From positions 39,343-103,342 of the forward strand of contig NZ_LNRU01000015.1 of NCBI RefSeq assembly GCF_001468225.1: a stretch of DNA of 64,000 nt, in the 5' to 3' direction. A model generated the notes under the pieces. That model searched no databases. It was not told the origin of the DNA and was given only the letters and a program-made list of their open reading frames with translations. A program made the position numbers and the translations under genes. Numbering within the stretch: position 1 is the stretch's first letter; every line of letters starts with the position of its first letter. Source of the DNA: Sphingopyxis sp. H053. Its GTDB lineage: Bacteria; Pseudomonadota; Alphaproteobacteria; Sphingomonadales; Sphingomonadaceae. This document shows, one piece after another, positions 53,731 through 62,338 of this stretch.

Positions 53731-53772
53731 GTGCCGCGAGTTCTCCCCGAAAGCACGGGCGGCTCGCGGCAC
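53731..53772 (+). promoter_or_regulatory. Hairpin 2 in the pirin-azoreductase gap
   Basis: GTGCCGCGAG and CTCGCGGCAC form a perfect ten-base stem. CCCG and CGGG pair inside the loop, so the whole is a long stem with one bulge. It starts five bases after hairpin 1 and ends 35 bases before the next ATG. Confidence 0.55.
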
Positions 53773-53807
53773 CCCCCTCTCCCCGAAGTGAAACAGGAGT
53801 ATTTGAC

Positions 53808-54404
53808 ATGACCCATATTCTTCGCATCGACGCCAGCGCCCGCAACGAAGGTTCGACCACCCGTCCGCTCGCCGACCAATTGGTCAATCGCCTCGTCGAA
53901 CAGGGCTATGGCGCCACCGTAACCCGCCGCGATCTCAACGCCGCGCCGCCCGCGCTGCTCACCGAAAGCTGGATCGGCGCCAACTTCACCGACGAAGCGG
54001 CGCGCAGCGACGAGCAAAAGGCCGTGCTCGCGGGGTCGGACGAACTGATCGCCGAACTCGAAGCCGCCGACACGATCGTCATCACCGCGCCGATCTATAA
54101 TTTCGCAATCCCCGCGTCGCTCAAAGCCTGGGTCGACCTGATCGCCCGCGCGCGCCGCACCTTCCGCTATACCGAAGCCGGCCCCGAAGGGCTGCTGACG
54201 GGCAAGCGCGCGTTCATCGTCTTCGCCTCGGGCGGCGTACCGCTCGGCAGCGAGGTCGATTTCGCGAGCGGGTACCTGAAGCATATCCTCGGCTTCGTCG
54301 GCATCACCGACGTCACGATCATCGCCGCCGACGGCCATATGATGGACGGCGAAGCGGTCGCGCGCGCCACCTCGGCGATCGGCGAACTGAAGCAGGCTGC
54401 CTGA
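53808..54404 (+). CDS. azoR: FMN-dependent NADH-azoreductase
   Basis: 198 residues with a flavodoxin-like fold. RIDASARNEGSTTRPLADQL is the FMN phosphate loop, and ITAPIYNFAIPASLKAWVDL is the family hallmark; FASGGVPLGS follows. It reduces azo dyes and quinones by two electrons. An AACAGGAG ribosome site precedes it. Confidence 0.92.
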   Translation: MTHILRIDASARNEGSTTRPLADQLVNRLVEQGYGATVTRRDLNAAPPALLTESWIGANFTDEAARSDEQKAVLAGSDELIAELEAADTIVITAPIYNFAIPASLKAWVDLIARARRTFRYTEAGPEGLLTGKRAFIVFASGGVPLGSEVDFASGYLKHILGFVGITDVTIIAADGHMMDGEAVARATSAIGELKQAA

Positions 54405-54408
54405 ACCG

Positions 54409-55209
54409 ATGCGCCGTCTCCCGAGCCTCTTCCTTTCGCATGGCTCGCCGATGATGGCGCTCGAGCCCAGCCCGGCGCGGACCTTCCTCGCCGGGCTGGG
54501 TTCCCAGCTGCCGCGCCCGCAGGCGATCCTCGTCGTGTCGGCGCATCATGACGCCGCGTATCAGGGCGGCCGCGCGACCGTCACCGCATCGCCCGCGCCG
54601 CCGACGATCCACGATTTCGGCGGCTTTCCCGACGAGCTCTTCGCAATGCGCTATCCCGCGCCGGGCGACCCGGCGCTCGCGGCGCGTGTGGTCGAACTGC
54701 TCGCGGACCACGGCCTGTCCGTCACCGCCGATCCCGACCGCGGCCTCGATCACGGCGCATGGGTGCCGCTGTCGCTGATCTATCCCGACGCCGATATTCC
54801 GGTGGTCCAGCTTTCGATCGCCTCGAACGCCTCGCCCCAATGGCATTATGCGCTCGGTCAGGCGCTGACGCCCTTGCGCGACGAGGGCGTGCTGATCATC
54901 GGATCGGGCAGCATCACGCACAATCTGCGCGCGCTGTTCTCGGCGCGCCTCCCGATCGACGCCCCGGCGCCGGCGTGGGTGACCGATTTCACCGACTGGG
55001 TAGCCGAAAGCATGGCGGCAGGCGCCATCGACGATGTGCTGAACAGCGTCGAACAGGCGCCGCACGGCCGCGACAATCACCCGACGCCCGACCATATATT
55101 GCCCCTGTTCGTGGCGATGGGGGCAGGCGGAGTACCGTTCAGGGCCGAACGCCTGCACCACAGTGTAACCTATGGCCTGCTCGCCATGGACGTTTACGCT
55201 TTCGACTAG
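54409..55209 (+). CDS. LigB/DODA-type extradiol dioxygenase
   Basis: 266 residues with the iron- or zinc-binding histidines of the class III family: LFLSHGSPMMALEP, VVSAHHDA and LDHGAWVPLSL. Members cleave catechols, including DOPA-like substrates; the real one is unknown. It follows azoR after four bases. Confidence 0.87.
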   Translation: MRRLPSLFLSHGSPMMALEPSPARTFLAGLGSQLPRPQAILVVSAHHDAAYQGGRATVTASPAPPTIHDFGGFPDELFAMRYPAPGDPALAARVVELLADHGLSVTADPDRGLDHGAWVPLSLIYPDADIPVVQLSIASNASPQWHYALGQALTPLRDEGVLIIGSGSITHNLRALFSARLPIDAPAPAWVTDFTDWVAESMAAGAIDDVLNSVEQAPHGRDNHPTPDHILPLFVAMGAGGVPFRAERLHHSVTYGLLAMDVYAFD

Positions 55210-55233
55210 GCAGCAGCCCGCCTATAGCGCGCC

Positions 55234-55917
55234 ATGCTCCTTTCAGATCGTGTTCTCTTCCTCGACGGCGAGGCTCTCGTCATCGACAAGCCCGCGGGCC
55301 TTCCCGTCGACGCGCCGCGCGACGGCAGTATCAGCCTCGAAAATCATCTCGACCTGCTCAAGTTCGGCTTCAAACGTTGGCCGCTCGCGGTCCACCGGCT
55401 CGACCGCGACACGTCGGGCTGCCTGCTCCTCGCGCGCAATCCCAAGGCGCACGGCCGTTTCACCCGCGCGTTCGAAAGCCGCGAAGTCGAAAAGCAATAT
55501 CTAGCGATCGTCGACGGCGTGCCCGACGGCGACGGCGGCACGATCGACCTGCCGCTGTCGAAGGTGTCGACCGCCGAAGAGGGCTGGCGCATGGTCGGCG
55601 ACCCCAAGGGCAAGCCCTCGGTCTCGCATTGGGAGAAGATCGCCGTTGTGGGCGAACGCGCCCTGCTTCGCTTTCGCCCCGAAACCGGCCGCACGCACCA
55701 GCTGCGCGTCCACGCACTCGAGGGGCTCGGCTTTCCGCTTGTCGGCGACCCCGTTTACGGCCGCGGTGGCACGAAAACGCGCACCTTGCTCCACGCCGAA
55801 AGGCTCGTCGTAAAACGTGACGTCAAGCCGTCGATAATTGCCGAGGCGCCGTTCCCCGACAGCTTCATCGCGTTGGGCTTCGCTGCACCCGAAGGCGCCT
55901 CGCCGACCCGTGGCTGA
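55234..55917 (+). CDS. RluA-family pseudouridine synthase, short form
   Basis: 227 residues. The catalytic aspartate is in HRLDRDTSGCLLLARN. The substrate loop GRTHQLRVHALEGLG is typical. There is no N-terminal S4 domain, so it resembles RluA or TruC. Whether it acts on rRNA or tRNA is not decided. It overlaps arfB by eight bases. Confidence 0.9.
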   Translation: MLLSDRVLFLDGEALVIDKPAGLPVDAPRDGSISLENHLDLLKFGFKRWPLAVHRLDRDTSGCLLLARNPKAHGRFTRAFESREVEKQYLAIVDGVPDGDGGTIDLPLSKVSTAEEGWRMVGDPKGKPSVSHWEKIAVVGERALLRFRPETGRTHQLRVHALEGLGFPLVGDPVYGRGGTKTRTLLHAERLVVKRDVKPSIIAEAPFPDSFIALGFAAPEGASPTRG

Positions 55918-56311
55918 GATACCCGAAAGCGCGATCAGCGAGAAGTTCCTCGCGGGATCGGGCCCGGGCGGCCAGAACGTCAACAAGGTCGCGACGGCGT
56001 GCCAATTGCGCGTCAATATCTACGCGCTGGGCCTCGCCCCCGATGCCTTTCGCCGGCTGAAGGTTCTCGCAGGAAGCAAGCTCACGACCGAGGGCGAACT
56101 GGTGATCCTCGCGCGCCGCTATCGCACGCAGGAAGCGAACCGCGCCGACGCCCGGCAGCGCCTGTCCGAACTGATCGACGCCGCGCTCGTCCGCCCCGAA
56201 CGCCGGATCAAGACCAAGCCGAGCAAGGCCGCCAAGGCACGCCGCGTCGACAGCAAGAAAGCGCGCAGCAGTGTCAAGGCCGGTCGCGGACGGGTGCGCG
56301 GAGCCGACTAA
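55910..56311 (+). CDS. arfB: Peptidyl-tRNA hydrolase ArfB (ribosome rescue)
   Basis: 133 residues starting at GTG (VAEIPESAISEKFLAGSG). The catalytic GGQ is in AGSGPGGQNVNKVATAC, and a basic C-terminal tail (IKTKPSKAAKARRVDSKKAR) can reach the mRNA channel of stalled ribosomes. It hydrolyses peptidyl-tRNA on non-stop ribosomes. Confidence 0.92.
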   Translation: MAEIPESAISEKFLAGSGPGGQNVNKVATACQLRVNIYALGLAPDAFRRLKVLAGSKLTTEGELVILARRYRTQEANRADARQRLSELIDAALVRPERRIKTKPSKAAKARRVDSKKARSSVKAGRGRVRGAD

Positions 56312-56318
56312 GCTTGCG

Positions 56319-56909
56319 ATGACCAGTCTCTACCGTCTCGACGCCCCCGCCAGCACGATTGCCGCGGCGTTCGGCGCCGACGCCGGCAATGACCCTTGGA
56401 CCGGCGATTATGTCGCGCCGGGCCGCCCCGCGCCAGTGATCGTCAGCGACGGCCGCGGCGGATCGCGGCGTTATCTGCGTCCGAAACTCTGGGGTGTTCC
56501 GCCGCCGCCGCAGGGCGACCGGCCGGTCACCAGCGTCCGCAACCTTGAAAGCCCGTTCTGGATCGGCACGCTGCGCCATGCCGAACTCCGCTGCCTGATC
56601 CCCGCGACCGCCTTTGCCTATTGGTCGGGCGGCGCGGGCGCGCGGCGCCAGCACTGGTTCTCGGTGCCGTCGCGGCCGGTCTTCGCCTTTGCCGGAATCC
56701 ATCGGCAGGGCGATGACTGGCCCTGCTTCGCGATGCTTACGACCGAGCCGAACCGGCTCGTCGCGCACCATCAGCCAAAGGGTATGCCGGTGATCCTTCA
56801 CCCTGAGGATTATGCCACCTGGCTGAGCGGCGAATGGCGCGCCGCCGTGGCGCTCGCGGTCCCTTTTCCCAGCCAGTTGATGGCGGTTGGCGACACCCCG
56901 CCGGTGTAG
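56319..56909 (+). CDS. SRAP-like protein lacking catalytic residues
   Basis: A 196-residue member of the SOS-associated peptidase (HMCES/YedK) fold: RYLRPKLWGVPPPPQ, SVRNLESPFWI, RCLIPATAFAYWSGG, FAFAGIHR, AHHQPKGMPVIL. Active SRAP proteins begin MC and use Cys2 to crosslink abasic DNA. Here the start is MTSLYRL. The usual glutamate of the WYEW-type motif is tyrosine (FAYW). The protein is therefore probably inactive as a peptidase or crosslinker. Confidence 0.75.
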   Translation: MTSLYRLDAPASTIAAAFGADAGNDPWTGDYVAPGRPAPVIVSDGRGGSRRYLRPKLWGVPPPPQGDRPVTSVRNLESPFWIGTLRHAELRCLIPATAFAYWSGGAGARRQHWFSVPSRPVFAFAGIHRQGDDWPCFAMLTTEPNRLVAHHQPKGMPVILHPEDYATWLSGEWRAAVALAVPFPSQLMAVGDTPPV

Positions 56910-56997
56910 CCGATTTTCACCATATCGCTTCACTTTGGGGTAACCAACGGCTGCCTAAAAGCAGTTCGACCAAGAATGACATGCAGGGACCGAATCC

Positions 56998-57327
56998 GTG
57001 TTGGGGAATCGCACCATCGAAACCAGAAAAGCGCCCACCGCCGGGCGCGGCGCCGAGCGCGCACCCGTGACCGCACGCGCGCGTTTCCGCGAACCGGGGC
57101 TAAACCCCTTCGACGTCGAACTGTTCGACCTGTCGTCGACGGGCTTTCGCATGGTGACGTTTTTCCGGCCGCAGATCGGCAAGCATATCTGGGTGAACCT
57201 GCCCGGGCTCCAGCCTTTGGAAGCCGTCGTCCGCCGCGCCGATGGCAACAATTATGGTTGCGAATTCGTCAACCCGCTTCACCCGTCGGTGGCGAAGCAT
57301 CTGCAGGTCAAGCTGCGCGGCCAGTAA
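56998..57327 (+). CDS. PilZ domain protein
   Basis: 109 residues from GTG at 56998 (CAGGGA upstream). The PilZ features are an arginine-rich RARFREPG and the D-x-S-x-x-G motif DLSSTGFRM, then barrel strands. Such domains bind c-di-GMP. The first arginine motif looks slightly degenerate, so binding is uncertain. Confidence 0.78.
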   Translation: MLGNRTIETRKAPTAGRGAERAPVTARARFREPGLNPFDVELFDLSSTGFRMVTFFRPQIGKHIWVNLPGLQPLEAVVRRADGNNYGCEFVNPLHPSVAKHLQVKLRGQ

Positions 57328-57333
57328 GCCGGC

Positions 57334-57759
57334 TCAGCCCTCGGGCTTCTCGGACTTCTTCAAGATATGCTTCCACTCAGCGGACGTTACGCGCCCGACC
57401 GACAGGCGCGACTGGCGGATCAAATCCATGTCGGCGAGCTTGGGATCGGCCTTGATCGCCGCCAGCGTCACCGGGTTGGCAAGCGCACGCACCGGCGCGA
57501 CGCGCACCACGACCCACGGCGCGCCTTTTTCGGCGGTCGGGTCGGGAAAGCTTTCTTCGGTGATCTCCATGATCCCGACGCATTCCTTGCCGATATTGCT
57601 GTGATAGAAGAGCGCCTCGTCGCCGACCTTCATCGCCATCAGATTGAGTTTGGCGGTGTGGTTGCGTACCCCGTCCCACATCCCCGTGCCGTCCTTGACG
57701 AGTTGTTCCCACGCATAGGCGTCGGGTTCGGATTTCATCAGCCAATATGATTTTGCCAT
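57334..57759 (-). CDS. EVE domain protein
   Basis: 141 residues: MAKSYWLMKSEPDAYAWEQL is the standard EVE opening, followed by MWDGVRNHTAKLNL and ALFYHSNIGKECVGI. EVE domains resemble PUA/YTH domains that read modified nucleotides. ATG at 57759 is the family start. It is convergent with PilZ at a gap of six bases. Confidence 0.9.
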   Translation of the reverse strand: MAKSYWLMKSEPDAYAWEQLVKDGTGMWDGVRNHTAKLNLMAMKVGDEALFYHSNIGKECVGIMEITEESFPDPTAEKGAPWVVVRVAPVRALANPVTLAAIKADPKLADMDLIRQSRLSVGRVTSAEWKHILKKSEKPEG

Positions 57760-57881
57760 GCGCTCTCTTAGCAAGCATCGCCGGTTTGAAAAGAGCGAGC
57801 CTCTTTCCCTGCCTCGTCGACGGTCCTACATGCGGGAACAGAGTCGCGAAGGCCTAAGCTTCGCCCAATATGGATGATAAG

Positions 57882-58811
57882 ATGACTGCCGCAGTTCCCA
57901 CCATTTCGATGTCGCTCCCCGCCGACCAGTTCGCGAAGGATTTCGGCGCGTCGTTCGAACGCTTCGGTTTCGCGATGATCACCGATCACGGCATCGACCC
58001 CGCGCTGATCGACCAAGCCTGGGACAAGGCGAAAGCCTTTTTCGCGTTGCCCGAGGAAACCAAGCGCGCCTATCATATCGCCGGTGGCGGTGGCGCGCGC
58101 GGCTACACTCCGTTCGGGACCGAGATCGCCAAGGGCGCGAAGGAAGTCGACCTCAAGGAATTCTGGCATGTCGGCCGCGACCTGCCCGCGGGGCACCGCC
58201 TTGCCGCGCAGCAGCCAAACAATGTCTGGCCCGCCGAGGTCGACGGCTTTCGTACCGCCTATGACAAGCTCTTCGCCGAATTCGACCGCGTCGGCGCGCG
58301 TCTCCTCTCCGGTATCGCGCGCTACCTCGGCCTCGCGCCCGATTTCTTCGACGACACCGTCGCCGACGGCAACAGCGTGATGCGCCTGCTCCATTATCCG
58401 CCCGTCGAAGCCCCGGCGAAGGGAATCCGCGCCGAGGCGCATGAGGATATCAACACGATCACGCTGCTGCTCGGCGCCGAAGAGGCGGGCCTCGAAATCC
58501 TCGATAAGGACGGCAGCTGGCTCCCCGTCTCGCCGCCTCCGGGCGCAATGGCGGTCAACGTCGGCGACATGCTCCAGCGGCTGACCAACAACAAGCTGCC
58601 CTCGACCACGCACCGCGTCCGCAACCCCGATGCGGGCCGCGCGAGCGTCGCGCGCTATTCGATGCCCTTCTTCCTCCACTTCCGTTCGGACTATCCGATC
58701 GAGACGCTCGAAAGCTGCGTCGATGCATCGCACCCGAATTTATATCCGACGCCGATCACGGCGGACGAGTATCTGCAGGAGCGGCTGCGCGAGATCGGGT
58801 TGAAGAAATAA
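57882..58811 (+). CDS. Isopenicillin-N-synthase-like 2OG-Fe(II) oxygenase
   Basis: 309 residues from the ATG at 57882; a Met at 57870 adds four residues. The iron ligands are HED in EAHEDINTITLLLG and H in STTHRVRN, with the 2OG-binding arginine in ARYSMPFF. It is a general 2OG oxygenase; no beta-lactam pathway is nearby. Substrate unknown. Confidence 0.88.
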   Translation: MTAAVPTISMSLPADQFAKDFGASFERFGFAMITDHGIDPALIDQAWDKAKAFFALPEETKRAYHIAGGGGARGYTPFGTEIAKGAKEVDLKEFWHVGRDLPAGHRLAAQQPNNVWPAEVDGFRTAYDKLFAEFDRVGARLLSGIARYLGLAPDFFDDTVADGNSVMRLLHYPPVEAPAKGIRAEAHEDINTITLLLGAEEAGLEILDKDGSWLPVSPPPGAMAVNVGDMLQRLTNNKLPSTTHRVRNPDAGRASVARYSMPFFLHFRSDYPIETLESCVDASHPNLYPTPITADEYLQERLREIGLKK

Positions 58812-58854
58812 GCGAATGACGGTTCCGGGGTGCTTAGCTGCCATCCCCTCCTTT

Positions 58855-58927
58855 CGTCATCCCGGACTTGATCCGGGATCCACCGCCGCGTTGAAGTCAT
58901 GGACCCCGGATCAAGTTCGGGGTGACG
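58855..58927. repeat. CGTCA-type palindromic repeat pair, CCGGACTTGATCCGG subtype
   Basis: CGTCATCCCGGACTTGATCC faces GATCAAGTTCGGGGTGACG. The left arm is identical to the copy at 33706; the right has two changes. It fills the convergent gap after the oxygenase gene. Confidence 0.88.
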
Positions 58928-58961
58928 ATGATGGATATGTCAGCAACTGGTCGAAATCAGC

Positions 58962-59366
58962 CTACCGCCCCTCCCAAAAATCGAACACCGCCTGCTGCTG
59001 CTCGCGAATAAACCGCGCCGCCGCTGCGCCCTCCCACGGGCCGTCATAACCGAGCAGCAAAGCCGTTCCGCCGACCCACCAGCCTTGTCCCGGCAGCCGG
59101 TCGCTCTCGCGCACCACCAGCACCGCCAGATCGGGTTCGCCGTCCATCGCGCTCAGGCGGTCGACTTCCTCGAGCGTCCGGCACACCGCGCGCATCTTGG
59201 GCCGGGTGAAGCGGAAACCGAGGTCACCGAGCAGTTCGGAATAGCTGACGCTCCGCCCCGCGCGCGCCGCCTCGATCAATATCGCGCGGATGCGCGGCGC
59301 GTCGCCCAGCGCCGACACATCGGCCGTGCTTTCCTCGCCGCCTAAACCCTGGTCTTTGGCGGCCAC
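58962..59366 (-). CDS. Unknown small protein, overlapping the DUF1295 gene
   Basis: Up to 134 residues. GTG at 59366 would overlap the upstream gene by 25 bases; GTG at 59318 is another start. The motif SVSYSELLGDLGFRFTRPKM looks like a winged helix, and the C-terminus is aromatic-rich (GWWVGG, FDFWEGR). I recognise no function. Similar proteins are easily mislabelled by automatic annotation. Confidence 0.65.
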   Translation of the reverse strand: MAAKDQGLGGEESTADVSALGDAPRIRAILIEAARAGRSVSYSELLGDLGFRFTRPKMRAVCRTLEEVDRLSAMDGEPDLAVLVVRESDRLPGQGWWVGGTALLLGYDGPWEGAAAARFIREQQQAVFDFWEGR

Positions 59367-60160
59367 GGGATGAATCCGGAGGTGCGCGCGACATAGTCGG
59401 CATAATCGGGCCGCGTCTTGTGCAGCCCCTTTTCGAGAAGTGCCTTGCCCGACCATCTGGTGAGCGTGAAGGTCAGGAAGACCGGCCCGATCACGCTCGC
59501 GAGCGCGGGCGCCCAGCCGAGGTCGGCGACGATCAGCCAGAGGCCCCACCAGGTCAAAGCGTCGCCGAAATAATTGGGATGGCGCGTGTAGCGCCAGAGG
59601 CCCGTGTCGAGCACCTTGCCCTTGTTCGCGGGGTTTTTCCGAAAGGCGTCGAGCTGCGCGTCGCCGATGCTTTCGAACGCGATGCCGGCGAGCGCCGCCG
59701 CCGCGCCGATCCAGCCGATGACGCCGACGCTCGCGGCCGGGTCGCGCGCGCTCGCCCAGATGCCGATTTGCGCGGGCAGGCAGGTGATGAACAGCAAGGG
59801 CGCTTGCGTCAGGAAAACCATGACAAGCGCGGTCTTCGCCCAGCTCCACCTCCGCTTCTCCATCGAGTACGCGAAGATTTTCTTGTAGCGCGGGTCCTCA
59901 CCATGGCTCGCCCAGCGGATCGTCAGATGGATCGCGAGCCGCAGTCCCCATAGCGAGGTCAGGCCGAGGAGCAGCTTGGCGTGCGCGCCCTCCGCGCCGA
60001 CCTGCCACCATGTGCCCCACGCGAGCAGCACCATGCCGAATGCCCAGAAGGCGTCGATGAACGACACGTCGCGGATCAGGGTCGCGATGCCCCAGAGCAG
60101 CAGGATCGCGCCCAGCAATCCACCGAAATTGATCGTCAGCAGCAAAAGGGCGTCACTCAC
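59342..60160 (-). CDS. DUF1295 / steroid 5-alpha-reductase-like membrane protein
   Basis: 272 residues with about seven membrane helices. The C-terminal motif GLWRYTRHPNYFGDALTWWG is shared with isoprenylcysteine methyltransferases and steroid reductases. It is an inner-membrane lipid or steroid enzyme of unknown substrate. Its start overlaps the acyltransferase stop by ATGA. Confidence 0.88.
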   Translation of the reverse strand: MSDALLLLTINFGGLLGAILLLWGIATLIRDVSFIDAFWAFGMVLLAWGTWWQVGAEGAHAKLLLGLTSLWGLRLAIHLTIRWASHGEDPRYKKIFAYSMEKRRWSWAKTALVMVFLTQAPLLFITCLPAQIGIWASARDPAASVGVIGWIGAAAALAGIAFESIGDAQLDAFRKNPANKGKVLDTGLWRYTRHPNYFGDALTWWGLWLIVADLGWAPALASVIGPVFLTFTLTRWSGKALLEKGLHKTRPDYADYVARTSGFIPWPPKTRV

Positions 60161-60780
60161 GCGCGCATGTCTCGTTCCTCATCGCGGCCGACGATGTCAT
60201 CGATCGAGCGCGCCTGCCGCTCGGGGAATCGAGCGCTATGGCTCTTATATACCTCAAATACCTTCATCATGTCGGCGCGAAAGTCGCCTGTGGGCCAGAT
60301 CAGCGGGCCGAGCCCGCCGGTCTTGGTGGCATAATCCATGAAGCCGACGACGAGCGGAACCTTGGCGGCCATCGCGATCTGATAAAAGCCGGTGCGCCAT
60401 TTCGCCGTCTTGCCGCGTGTGCCTTCGGGCGCGACGGTCAGCATGAATTCGGCGCGGCGCGCGAATTCATCGACCATCTGCTGGACGACATTGCCGCCGC
60501 CGCGGCGATCGACCGGGACACCGCCCATCTGGCGGATGAAGCCGCCGAGCGGCCAGCGGAACAGCGATAATTTGCCCATGAAAAAGGGCCGGATCTTGAG
60601 GTCGGCGGTCAGCCCGAGGAAATTGACGAAATCCCAATTGCTCGTGTGCGGCGCCGCGATCAGGATGAAGCGGCGCGGTTCGGGCACCTCGCCGACGGCT
60701 TTCCATCCGCGCATCCGGTACAGCAAAAGCAGAAGGCTGCGCACCGCGCGCGCCACCAGCCCCGGCGGGTCGTCATTCAT
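60157..60780 (-). CDS. 1-acyl-sn-glycerol-3-phosphate acyltransferase-like (PlsC)
   Basis: 207 residues. The HX4D acyltransferase motif is PHTSNWDFVNF and the substrate block VAPEGTRGK. ATG at 60780 (MNDDPPGLVARAV) starts the chain; the longer open frame upstream has no start signal. It probably acylates a lysophospholipid-type acceptor. Confidence 0.85.
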   Translation of the reverse strand: MNDDPPGLVARAVRSLLLLLYRMRGWKAVGEVPEPRRFILIAAPHTSNWDFVNFLGLTADLKIRPFFMGKLSLFRWPLGGFIRQMGGVPVDRRGGGNVVQQMVDEFARRAEFMLTVAPEGTRGKTAKWRTGFYQIAMAAKVPLVVGFMDYATKTGGLGPLIWPTGDFRADMMKVFEVYKSHSARFPERQARSIDDIVGRDEERDMRA

Positions 60781-60910
60781 TCGTGTCACGCTTGGTCCTC
60801 TCCCATGGCCCGAATTGCGCGAAAGGCGCACGCGGCGCAAGAGGTGCGCGCATCGCGGCTTGCGGCGATGCCGTCTTTCTGCTCCCTTCATCCGCAAAAC
60901 AGGGGAGAAA

Positions 60911-62326
60911 ATGATGAAGACGCTGTCCGCGCTGCTGACGTCCGCCATACTGCTTGCCGCGCCCGCGATCGCCGCCGAGGCGCAGCCGCGCCCCGACCAG
61001 CTCGCGTTCCGCGGCCTTTACAAGGAGCTGGTAGAGACGAACACGACGCTCTCGTCGGGCAGCTGCACGCTCGCTGCGGAGCGCATGGCCACGCGGCTGA
61101 AGGCGGCGGGCATACCGGCGAGCCAGCTGACCCTGTTCGCCACCGCTGAAAACCCCAAGGAAGGCGGTCTCGTCGCCGTCTATCCGGGTACCAGCAAGAC
61201 CGCGAAGCCGCTCCTGCTCGTCGCGCATATCGACGTCGTCGAGGCGAAGCGCGCCGACTGGGAACGCGATCCGTTCGTCATGGTCGAGGAGAATGGCTAT
61301 TTCTATGGCCGCGGCACCGCCGACGACAAGGCGCAGGCTGCGGTGTGGGTCGACACGCTGATCCGTTTCCAGCAGGCGGGCTACAAGCCCAAGCGCACGG
61401 TCAAGGTCGCGCTGACCTGCGGCGAGGAAACCAATGGTGCGTTCAACGGCGTCGAATGGCTTGCCGCGAACAAGCGCGACCTGATCGACGCCGAATTTGC
61501 GCTCAACGAAGGCGGCGGCGGCGACAGCGACGGCAAGGGCAAGGTGCTCGGCCAGTCGGTGCAGGTCGGCGAAAAGACCTTCGCGAACTTCCGCCTCGAA
61601 ACCCGCAATCCGGGCGGTCACAGCTCGGCGCCAGTGCCCGGCAATGCGATCTACGAACTTTCGCGCGCGCTGACCAAGGTTGCGGATTATGATTTCCCGG
61701 TCGAGATGACCGACACGACGCGCCGCTTCTTTGCCGAGGCCGGCGCCGCGCGCGGAGACGAGACGGGCAAGGCGATGGTCGCGCTGGCGACGAACCCGAC
61801 CGACAAGGCGGCCGAGGCGATCATAAACAAGGATCCATTCCTCCACAGCAATTTGCGCACCACCTGCGTCGCGACTTTGCTCGACGGCGGCCACGCCCCG
61901 AACGCGCTGCCGCAGCGCGCGGGGGCGAACATCAATTGCCGCATCTTCCCGGGGCACAGCATCGAATCGATCAAGGACGAACTCGGACGTGTGATCGGCG
62001 ATCCGGGCGTCACGATCACCCAGCTCCCGCCCAAACGCCCCGCACCGCCCGCGCCGCCGCTCGACCCGAAGATCCTCGGTCCGATGCAGACACTCGTCGA
62101 CAAATATTGGCCGGGGCTGAAGGTCATCCCGTCGATGGCGAACGGCTATACCGACGCGACCTTTCTGGGTGCGGTCGGCATCCCGACCTATGGCATCCCC
62201 GGCATGTGGGGCGACCCCGACGGCAATGGCGCGCACGGCCTCAACGAACGCATGGAAGTGCGCTCGGTCTATGTCGGCCGCGATTATATGTTCGATCTGG
62301 TGAAGGCTTACGCGGACAAGCCTTGA
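60911..62326 (+). CDS. Exported M20-family metallopeptidase
   Basis: 471 residues. ATG at 60911 follows AGGGGAG; a second ATG follows at once. Signal peptide: MMKTLSALLTSAILLAAPAI, then AAEA. Zinc ligands are the histidine and aspartate of LLLVAHIDVVEA, D in GRGTADDKAQ, EE in LTCGEETNG, and H in GAHGLNERM near the end. It is a periplasmic carboxypeptidase or amidohydrolase. Confidence 0.9.
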   Translation: MMKTLSALLTSAILLAAPAIAAEAQPRPDQLAFRGLYKELVETNTTLSSGSCTLAAERMATRLKAAGIPASQLTLFATAENPKEGGLVAVYPGTSKTAKPLLLVAHIDVVEAKRADWERDPFVMVEENGYFYGRGTADDKAQAAVWVDTLIRFQQAGYKPKRTVKVALTCGEETNGAFNGVEWLAANKRDLIDAEFALNEGGGGDSDGKGKVLGQSVQVGEKTFANFRLETRNPGGHSSAPVPGNAIYELSRALTKVADYDFPVEMTDTTRRFFAEAGAARGDETGKAMVALATNPTDKAAEAIINKDPFLHSNLRTTCVATLLDGGHAPNALPQRAGANINCRIFPGHSIESIKDELGRVIGDPGVTITQLPPKRPAPPAPPLDPKILGPMQTLVDKYWPGLKVIPSMANGYTDATFLGAVGIPTYGIPGMWGDPDGNGAHGLNERMEVRSVYVGRDYMFDLVKAYADKP

Positions 62327-62338
62327 CGGGATTTGGCC

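Noticed and set aside
57882..58811. Beta-lactam biosynthesis (isopenicillin N synthase)
   Set aside because: Only the general oxygenase fold matches; no partner biosynthetic genes are present.
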